Source: Sphingopyxis sp. QXT-31
GTDB lineage: Bacteria > Pseudomonadota > Alphaproteobacteria > Sphingomonadales > Sphingomonadaceae
Length of the DNA stretch: 64,000 nucleotides
Direction: 5' to 3'
NCBI RefSeq assembly: GCF_001984035.1
Contig: NZ_CP019449.1
Coordinates: 1,798,001-1,862,000, forward strand
The translations under genes were made by a program, and so were the position numbers. Shown piece by piece: positions 58,364 to 64,000 of the stretch (the stretch's first letter is position 1; each line of letters opens with the position of its first letter). A model generated the notes under the pieces. It worked only from the letters and a program-made list of their open reading frames with translations. It was not told where the DNA came from and made no database searches.

Positions 58364-59838
58364 TGCCTGCGCTGCCGCAGACCCAGGCGACGCCGATGCC
58401 CTCGCTGCTCGCGATGCTGACCCCGGTACAGGGCGGCGAGGCGGGCGAAGCGGGCGCGTTCGAGCAGCTTGTCGCCGCGCAGACGCGCGGGACGGCGCCG
58501 GTGGCCGCGCCGCTTGCCGTGCCCGTCGTGAAGATCGCGCCGATGGCGAGCGTCGCAGCCGCTCATGGCGCTGCGCCGATCGCGGCAACGACACTTGCCG
58601 AAGCATCGAATAGTGAACCGCAAGCCACTCCCATCCCCGTTCGTGCTGAGCTTGTCGAAGCACCGTCCTCCTCGCTGTCGACGCCACAAGAAAATACGGC
58701 CCTTCAACAAGCTCAGGGCGAACGGCTGTTGGGTACGACCGAGCTCGCACCCGTCGCCGCTCCCGCCATGCCGATCCAGTTTGCACCTGTTGCCGTATCC
58801 GCAGCAGCTCTGCCGACAGCGATTGCGCCGCAGCCCGCGCGCCCTGCCCTGCCGCTTCATGCGCCGCAGGTGGCCGTGCCGCGGAATCCCGCCCCGACCG
58901 TAGACCTCCCGGTCGAAACCGCCACGCCGGGCAAGCCCGAAGCCGCGCCCACCGACAAGGCGATCCTCGCCGCGAACGAATTGCTCGCGACGCTGGCGCA
59001 GTTCACCATTACCGCGGGCAAGCCCGCCACTGCCAAGCCCGCAATCGCCCTGCCCGCCACCGACGGCGAAGGCGCGAGCGAGGGCGAAACCCCGGTGGCC
59101 GCCGAAGCCGCCCCCGTCGCCGCGTTTCTGGCCTCGATCACCGCGCCCGCCGAAGCGCGCCCCGCCGGCAAGCCCGCCGCCGAGATGGCCCCCGCCGCCA
59201 AGCCGCGCCGCGACGACGCGCCCGCGCTGCCGGCCGCCGCGCCGAAGGCCCGCAGCGATGCGCCCGCGATGCCGATGCTCGCCGCGCTCGAATCCCCCGC
59301 CGCCAAGCCTGCTGCCGAGCCGTCGATGACGGTGCTTTTCGCCCAGCCCGCCACCGCCGCGACAACCGCGCTAGCCGCCGCCGCGCCCGTCGCGACGATC
59401 GCCGAACGGGTACTCGACCTCGGCAGCGACGACGCCTGGATCGAACAGCTCGCCGCCGACATCGCCGCGACCAAATCGGCGTCGGGCGACATCAGCTTTC
59501 GCCTGATGCCGCGCCACCTCGGCCGCCTCGACGTGTCGATGATGGTGGGCGACGAGGGCGTGTCGGTCAGGCTCGACACCCAGCACGAAGCCACCGCGAC
59601 GATCGTCACCGCGGCGCAGACGCGCCTCGCCGACGATCTCCGCCAACAGGGCGTGCGCGTCGCCGAAACGCAGGTGACCTGCACCCCGAACGAGACCGGC
59701 CGCCAGTCGCAGCAGGGCCAGGGCCGCAGCGGCGCGCAGGATGCGAGCCATCTGATCGAAACCGCCGACGACCGCGCCGAAGCGCGTACCGAAACCCGTG
59801 ACGAGCGCAGCGGCGAACGCCGCGGCCGCTTCGCCTAA
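58360..59838 (+). CDS. fliK: Flagellar hook-length control protein FliK
   Basis: A 492-residue protein with a long Ala/Pro-rich N-terminal ruler region and the conserved C-terminal Flg_hook domain near residues 360-450 (DISFRLMPRHLGRLDVSMMV, LDTQHEATATIV, ALADDLRQQG-like LADDLRQQGVRVAE). FliK measures hook length and switches export from hook to filament. ATG 58360 overlaps the fliJ stop. Residues about 93-122 are encoded by a palindromic repeat (58637-58725), so the ruler length has been altered by its insertion. Confidence 0.9.
   Translation: MMPALPQTQATPMPSLLAMLTPVQGGEAGEAGAFEQLVAAQTRGTAPVAAPLAVPVVKIAPMASVAAAHGAAPIAATTLAEASNSEPQATPIPVRAELVEAPSSSLSTPQENTALQQAQGERLLGTTELAPVAAPAMPIQFAPVAVSAAALPTAIAPQPARPALPLHAPQVAVPRNPAPTVDLPVETATPGKPEAAPTDKAILAANELLATLAQFTITAGKPATAKPAIALPATDGEGASEGETPVAAEAAPVAAFLASITAPAEARPAGKPAAEMAPAAKPRRDDAPALPAAAPKARSDAPAMPMLAALESPAAKPAAEPSMTVLFAQPATAATTALAAAAPVATIAERVLDLGSDDAWIEQLAADIAATKSASGDISFRLMPRHLGRLDVSMMVGDEGVSVRLDTQHEATATIVTAAQTRLADDLRQQGVRVAETQVTCTPNETGRQSQQGQGRSGAQDASHLIETADDRAEARTETRDERSGERRGRFA
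58637..58725. repeat. Family A-related palindromic repeat in frame inside fliK
   Basis: CCGTTCGTGCTGAGCTTGTC (continuing GAAG, 58637-58660) and CTTCAACAAGCTCAGGGCGA (continuing ACGG, 58702-58725) are complementary at 21 of 24 positions around a 41-nt loop. The ends share CCGTTCGTG with family A, but the inner arm is different (CTGAGCTTGTCGAAG). Its translation reads PVRAELVEA and LQQAQGERL, so the frame stays open. Confidence 0.75.
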
Positions 59839-59851
59839 CAGGAGCCGACCG

Positions 59852-60463
59852 ATGACCAAGGACAAGACCGAAGCCGCCGCGCCGAAGAAGGGCGGCAAGA
59901 TGAAGAAGCTGTTGATGATCGCCGTCGGTGCCGCGGTGTTGATCGGCGCCGGCGCCGGCGCCGGCATGTATTTCGGCGTCGGTATGGCCAAGACTGCGCC
60001 GAAGCCCGAGGATTTCTACCCCAAGCTGGTCGTACGTAGGGAAGACGAAGAGGAACCTGCGGCCGAGGGCAAGAAAGAAGACGCCCCGCCGAAGGTCGGC
60101 ACGGTGTCGGTCCCCAACGACAAGTTCAAGGTCGACCCGCGCAAATACGAGATAACCTATTATCCGATCGAGCAGAGCTTCACCACGAACCTCGCCGACG
60201 GGTCGGGTTTCCTGCAGGTCGGGATCAGCCTGTCGACCTATTATGACGGCAAGGTCATCGCGAACATCAAGCGCCAAGACGTGCCGATCCGATCGGCGGT
60301 GCTGATGGTGCTCGCCGAACAGGATCCGGCCTTGCTGTCGACCACGCACGGCAAGCAGTCGCTCCAGCGCCAGCTGACCGGCGCGATCAACGGCGTGCTG
60401 CGCGACAAGGAAGGCTTCGGCGGCATCGACAATGTCTATTTCACGAACATGGTGATCCAGTGA
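59852..60463 (+). CDS. fliL: Flagellar basal body-associated protein FliL
   Basis: A 203-residue single-pass inner membrane protein that encircles and supports the stator. A Lys/Ala-rich cytoplasmic tail is followed by a helix at 17-42 and a periplasmic stomatin-like domain (ITYYPIEQSFTTNLADGSGF, LQVGISLSTYYDGKVIANIK). ATG 59852 has AGGAGCCGACCG upstream, and the frame back to 59798 lies inside fliK. It overlaps fliM by four bases. Confidence 0.92.
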   Translation: MTKDKTEAAAPKKGGKMKKLLMIAVGAAVLIGAGAGAGMYFGVGMAKTAPKPEDFYPKLVVRREDEEEPAAEGKKEDAPPKVGTVSVPNDKFKVDPRKYEITYYPIEQSFTTNLADGSGFLQVGISLSTYYDGKVIANIKRQDVPIRSAVLMVLAEQDPALLSTTHGKQSLQRQLTGAINGVLRDKEGFGGIDNVYFTNMVIQ

Positions 60464-61389
60464 GCGCCAAGACCAATCCCTTCAAGACGCCGAAAGCGCC
60501 GACCGCCAAGCCCGCGACCGACGACGCGACCGCGTCACTGCTGCTGCGCAAGGCCGAGGACGGCTATGCCTTCCCCGTGCTCGACGGCGTCGCGAACCAG
60601 TTCGCGCGGAGCCTCCGCGACCTCATCCGCGCGCTCGGTGCGCCGACGGTGCAGGTCGACCGCGGGACCGCCGAGCGCATGCGCTTTGCCGACTGGTGCG
60701 CCGCGAGCGCGCCGGCGATCTTCTGGCGTTACCACGCGCCGCCGCTCAAGGGCCCGGTGCTGCTCGCCGGTGCGCGCCCGCTGATCCTCCAGCTCGTCGA
60801 CATCTTCTATGGCGGCAAGGGCCAGCTCGCGAGCGAACGCGAAGAGCTGACCGACGCCGAGGACCGCTTCGCCGCGCGCCTTGGCCGCGATATCGGACTG
60901 CAGCTCGCGGCCGCCTGGGACGGCAAGATGGTCCCCGAACTCGACTGCGTCACCACCGACAGCGCCAAGCTCGCCGCGGTGCGCGCCGACGACGAACTGC
61001 TGGTCCAGCGCTTCACCCTGCGCGGCGGCGTGCTCGACGGCCGCACCATCGCCTGCGCCTATCCGGTCGCCGCGCTGCGCGGCATCGCCGACGTCGAATC
61101 GGGTCCCGACATCCGCGACGAAGCCCCCGCCGACGCCGAGTGGACCGCGACGCTGAACAGCGCATTGAAGACCGTTCGCCTGCCGGTGCGCTCGGTCTTG
61201 GCGCGTCCCGAAATTTCTTTGGTCAAACTGCTCGGTTTGGAGGTCGGCGATATCATTCCGTTAACCATTCCGCGCAATGTTCCGGTAACCGTCGCCGGTC
61301 GGCATTTCGCCGCCGGAAGCATCGGCGAAGCGAATGGAAATGCGGCCATAATGATCGAGCATATCGAAAGAGGATCCGACGATGAGTGA
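60460..61389 (+). CDS. fliM: Flagellar motor switch protein FliM
   Basis: This 309-residue C-ring protein normally binds CheY-P. The middle CheC-like domain (DIFYGGKGQLASEREELTDAE) and the C-terminal SpoA domain (VRSVLARPEISLVKLLGLEV, GDIIPLTIPRNVPVTVAGR) are clear. The N-terminal segment is short and lacks an evident CheY-binding LSQ/EID motif. Confidence 0.92.
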   Translation: MSAKTNPFKTPKAPTAKPATDDATASLLLRKAEDGYAFPVLDGVANQFARSLRDLIRALGAPTVQVDRGTAERMRFADWCAASAPAIFWRYHAPPLKGPVLLAGARPLILQLVDIFYGGKGQLASEREELTDAEDRFAARLGRDIGLQLAAAWDGKMVPELDCVTTDSAKLAAVRADDELLVQRFTLRGGVLDGRTIACAYPVAALRGIADVESGPDIRDEAPADAEWTATLNSALKTVRLPVRSVLARPEISLVKLLGLEVGDIIPLTIPRNVPVTVAGRHFAAGSIGEANGNAAIMIEHIERGSDDE

Positions 61390-61714
61390 TCTCAGCGAAG
61401 CCCCCGCGCGCGGCGAACGCCGCGGCGCCAAGGACATGGCGGCGGCGCCCAATTTCGACCTGCTCGCCGGCGTGTCGCTGCGCGTGTCGGTCGAGGTCGG
61501 ATCGACCTCGATGACCCTCGCCGAACTGCTCGCCATGTCCGAAGGCAGCGTGGTCGAGCTCGACCGCGCCGCGAACGAACTGCTCGACATCTATGCCAAT
61601 GGCACGCTGATCGCGCGCGGCGAGATCGTCAATGTCGACGGCCGTTACGGCATCCAGGTCGCCGAAGTCGTCGCCCCCGACCGCGGCCTCGCCGGTTTCG
61701 ACCGGAGGGCCTGA
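61382..61714 (+). CDS. fliN: Flagellar motor switch protein FliN
   Basis: A 110-residue C-ring subunit consisting of one SpoA domain: NFDLLAGVSLRVSVEVGSTS, ELLAMSEGSVVELDRAANEL, IYANGTLIARGEIVNVDGRY, GIQVAEVV. It overlaps fliM by eight bases and touches fliO. Confidence 0.93.
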   Translation: MSDLSEAPARGERRGAKDMAAAPNFDLLAGVSLRVSVEVGSTSMTLAELLAMSEGSVVELDRAANELLDIYANGTLIARGEIVNVDGRYGIQVAEVVAPDRGLAGFDRRA

Positions 61715-61998
61715 TGTTCGAATATATTCTGCGCCTCCTCATCCTGCTGCCGCTCGTCGGCGGCATGGCGTGGGGCAGCCTGTGGCTGTGGAAGAAGGTC
61801 CAGATGGGCACGCTCCAGCTGCCCGGGCAGGGCGCGAAGCGGACGCGCGCGATCGAGATGATCGACGTGCTGCCGCTGGGCCCCGGAACCAAGCTGACCG
61901 TCGTCGAATTCGCCGGGCAGCGCATCCTGCTCTCGGTCTCGCGCGGCGCGGTCACCCGGCTCGCCGACAACAGCCAGGGCGACTTCCATGTCGACTAA
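61714..61998 (+). CDS. fliO: Flagellar biosynthetic protein FliO-like
   Basis: This 94-residue protein has one N-terminal membrane helix (YILRLLILLPLVGGMAWGSL) and a short cytoplasmic domain with IEMIDVLPLGPGTKLTVVEF and GQRILLSVS, the usual FliO pattern. FliO assists FliP complex assembly. It lies between fliN and fliP and overlaps fliP by 11 bases. Confidence 0.87.
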   Translation: MFEYILRLLILLPLVGGMAWGSLWLWKKVQMGTLQLPGQGAKRTRAIEMIDVLPLGPGTKLTVVEFAGQRILLSVSRGAVTRLADNSQGDFHVD

Positions 61999-62755
61999 GC
62001 GAAATTGGCTGCGCGCCGCGGCGATCGCCGGCGGCGTGGCGCTGCTGATTGCGGCGCCCGCGGCTTATGCGCAGGAAGCGAGCGGGCTCGCCCGCGCGGT
62101 GAACGAGATCGGCGGCGACGGCCGCCCGCTGTCGCTGTCGCTGCAAATCCTGCTCCTGATGAGCCTGCTGACGGTGCTGCCGTCGCTGCTGCTGATGATG
62201 ACCAGCTTCACGCGCATCATCATCGTGCTGTCGATCCTGCGCCACGCGCTGGGACTCCAGCAGACCCCGCCGAACCAGGTGCTCGTCGGTTTGAGCCTGT
62301 TCCTGTCGCTGTTCGTCATGGCGCCCGTGATCACCGAGGTGAACCGCGTCGCGATCGAGCCATACGGCCAGGAACAGATCGACATCGGCACCGCGGTATC
62401 GCGCTCGGGCGATGCCCTCCACGGCTTCATGCTGACTCAGACGCGCAAGTCCGACCTGATGATGTTCGCGAAGATCGCCAAGGCGCCGAGCTATGCGAGC
62501 CCGAAGGACGTTCCCTTCTCGATCCTGCTCCCCGCTTTCGTCACCAGCGAGCTCAAGACCGCGTTCCAGATCGGCTTCCTCATTTTCCTGCCCTTCCTGA
62601 TCATCGACCTGATCGTCGCCTCGGCGCTGATGTCCTTGGGTATGATGATGCTGTCGCCGACGATCATATCGATGCCCTTCAAGCTGCTGCTCTTCGTCCT
62701 TGTCGACGGCTGGGCGCTCACGATGGGCTCGCTCGCCGCCTCTTTCGGGACCTAG
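61988..62755 (+). CDS. fliP: Flagellar export gate protein FliP
   Basis: A 255-residue export gate protein with a cleavable signal (WLRAAAIAGGVALLIAAPAA, cut after AYA). The main FliP signatures follow: LLMMTSFTRIIIVLSILRHA, LGLQQTPPNQVLVGLSLFL, IGFLIFLPFLIIDLIVASAL and MMLSPTIISMPFKLLLFVL. Five copies form the channel with FliQ and FliR. Confidence 0.95.
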   Translation: MSTKRNWLRAAAIAGGVALLIAAPAAYAQEASGLARAVNEIGGDGRPLSLSLQILLLMSLLTVLPSLLLMMTSFTRIIIVLSILRHALGLQQTPPNQVLVGLSLFLSLFVMAPVITEVNRVAIEPYGQEQIDIGTAVSRSGDALHGFMLTQTRKSDLMMFAKIAKAPSYASPKDVPFSILLPAFVTSELKTAFQIGFLIFLPFLIIDLIVASALMSLGMMMLSPTIISMPFKLLLFVLVDGWALTMGSLAASFGT

Positions 62756-62759
62756 CGAC

Positions 62760-63029
62760 GTGGAAGCGGACTATTTCGTCGGCGTCGCGCAGCAGTCGCT
62801 GTGGATCCTCGCGCTCGCAACCGCGCCTTTGCTGATCCCGATCCTGATCGTCGGCGTGCTGCTCGGCATGGTGCAGGCGGCGACCTCGATCAACGAGCAG
62901 ACCCTGACCTTCGTGCCCAAGCTGATCGTCGCCGCGATCTGCCTCGCGATCTTCGGCGGCAGCATATTGGTGCTGCTCACCGACTTCACCCGCGAAATCT
63001 TCGCGCAGATCCCGACGCTCGTCCGATGA
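62760..63029 (+). CDS. fliQ: Flagellar export gate protein FliQ
   Basis: An 89-residue protein with two membrane helices (QQSLWILALATAPLLIPILI and LIVAAICLAIFGGSILVLLT) and the FliQ motif MVQAATSINEQTLTFVPKL. The start is GTG 62760, four bases after the fliP stop; the longer frame from 62700 is inside fliP. A palindromic element separates it from fliR. Confidence 0.93.
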   Translation: MEADYFVGVAQQSLWILALATAPLLIPILIVGVLLGMVQAATSINEQTLTFVPKLIVAAICLAIFGGSILVLLTDFTREIFAQIPTLVR

Positions 63030-63048
63030 CCAGCGCCTCCCCCTTTCC

Positions 63049-63223
63049 CCTCCCCCTTGATGGGGGAGGCAGCGAGACTTGGCGGCGCAGCCGCCTAGTC
63101 GCAGCGGAGGGGGTGCGCTCGCGTTCTGAAGCGATGGCGCGAGGACGCGCCCTCACCCCCATCCAACTTCGCCTAGCGCCAAGGGCGCAAGGCTTCGTAT
63201 CCTTCCCCCATCAAGGGGGAAGG
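63049..63223. repeat. Intergenic palindromic element, family B copy 3, within the flagellar cluster
   Basis: A 175-bp element with hairpin ends CCTCCCCCTTGATGGGGGAG (left, then G) and CCTTCCCCCATCAAGGGGGA (right, then AGG). It is the inverted relative of the copy at 29639. It starts 20 bases after the fliQ stop and ends 19 bases before the fliR start, interrupting an otherwise overlapping gene chain, and may cause partial termination. Confidence 0.85.
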
Positions 63224-63241
63224 TAAAGCCGCCCGGACAAG

Positions 63242-64000
63242 TATGAACCCCGCCGACATCCCCAATGTGGAGGCGATGCTGCAGCTGTGGATGCTCGGCA
63301 TGATCCGCCCCGGCGCCTGCTTCCTCGCGGCGCCGGTGTTCGGCGCGGCAAACGTCCCGATCCAGCTCCGCCTCGTCATCGCGCTCGCGGTCGGCGTGCC
63401 CGCGGTCGCGGCGTCGGGCATGACATTGCCGCCCGAGGGCATCGTCTCGGTCCCCGGCTTCTTCCTGATCATCGGCGAGGTCGTCATCGGTCTCGCCATG
63501 GGCTTCGTGCTCCAGATGGGGCTCGCCGCGGCATTGCTCGCGGGCGAGGCGATCAGCAATGCGATGGGCCTCGGCTTCGCCTCGATGGTCGATCCCTTGA
63601 GCGGCTCTTCCAGTTCGGCGATCGGGCAGTTCCTCTCGATGCTGGCGACCGCGATCTTCCTTGCCGCCGACGGGCATCTGGTGCTGATTTCGATCATCGT
63701 CGACAGCTATAGCGCGCTGCCGCCCGGCAACGCCTTCCCTTCGTGGCAGACGATCGAGGGAATCATCCGTTTCGGCAGCCTGATGTTCGCCGCGGGGCTG
63801 ACGATCGCCCTGCCCGTCGGTTTCGTCCTCATCCTCGTCCAGATCATCATGGGCGTGATCGGCCGCTCGGCGCCCGCGCTCAACCTCTTCGCGGTCGGCA
63901 TCCCGGCGACCTTGTTGGCCGGCGTCGTGCTGCTCGGCGTCGCAACCCCGGTGATGGCCGAGGGGCTGGCGCAGATCCTCTCCGACGCGCTCGACGCCGC
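63242..64000 (+). CDS. fliR: Flagellar export gate protein FliR (3' end outside window)
   Basis: 253 residues of FliR are visible, with the frame open to the window end. Hydrophobic helices typical of the family include MIRPGACFLAAPVFGAANVP, LVIALAVGVPAVAAS, GFFLIIGEVVIGLAMGFVLQ and a late VGFVLILVQIIMGVIGRSAP with the conserved LNLFAVGIPATLLAGVVLL. FliR completes the FliP-FliQ-FliR export gate. ATG 63242 follows the repeat element, with only a weak purine stretch upstream. Confidence 0.93.

Overview
The window is GC-rich alphaproteobacterial chromosome and most likely comes from a member of the Sphingomonadaceae, close to Sphingopyxis. That placement is inferred from several things: a class I lysyl-tRNA synthetase, a 270-residue flagellin next to a sigma-54-driven fliE-R cluster, an EcfG-type stress promoter in front of csbD, and three families of intergenic palindromic repeats of the kind that are common in sphingomonads. 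No rRNA, tRNA, CRISPR array, prophage or complete insertion sequence was found. Most genes are core chromosomal genes, tightly packed, often with 4-8 nt start/stop overlaps.

Layout. 1-8 kb: a class II aldolase cut by the window edge, an orphan [2Fe-2S] protein preceded by a REPIN-like inverted repeat doublet, an RcnB-like secreted protein with seven acidic 12-residue repeats, a secreted metal-dependent amidohydrolase, a membrane GGDEF-EAL-PilZ protein and a fatty acid desaturase. 8-10.5 kb (minus strand): a bufferin-type RiPP locus with two Cys-rich precursors (BufA2-like), an MNIO/DUF692 enzyme (BufB) and a DUF2063 partner (BufC). 10.5-15 kb: an asparaginase-fold protein, a DUF3291 protein, LysRS, a DUF4199 membrane protein with a membrane-tethered LuxR regulator, and a PilZ protein. 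15-31 kb: a DinG-like helicase, SixA-like phosphatase, the rpmF-plsX-fabH-ihfA-merR lipid/ribosome block, a MAPEG protein, an MBL hydrolase, a retropepsin-like protease, ygfZ, pyrC, rarD, an ArsC-like reductase and two convergent L,D-transpeptidases. 31-35 kb: aroQ-accB-accC facing thiS-thiG-nucleotidyltransferase. 35-41.5 kb: an amidohydrolase, csbD, a lipoprotein, DUF1330/GNAT genes, recF, a sigma-54-preceded microprotein-pspC pair, a SIMPL protein and an AT-richer zinc-ribbon membrane protein. 41.5-50.1 kb: rpoB-rpoC with its own promoter, not attached to rplJ-rplL. 50.5-64 kb: an acyl-CoA dehydrogenase, flagellin, and the continuous flagellar cluster fliE-F-G-H-I-J-K-L-M-N-O-P-Q-R; fliR is cut by the window end.

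How it works together. The flagellar cluster encodes the rod adaptor, MS ring, C-ring switch, export ATPase complex and export gate, and reads as one transcription unit from a consensus -24/-12 promoter. Flagellin is transcribed divergently from the same intergenic region. The bufferin locus probably makes secreted, cysteine-modified copper-binding peptides. Three genes lacking a Shine-Dalgarno (desaturase, helicase, L,D-transpeptidase) have a good sigma-70 promoter only 6-9 nt before the start codon and are candidates for leaderless mRNAs. Palindromic repeats sit in at least ten intergenic gaps, including between fliQ and fliR, and one related copy lies in frame inside fliK. All assignments come from reading the sequence; no database search was run.
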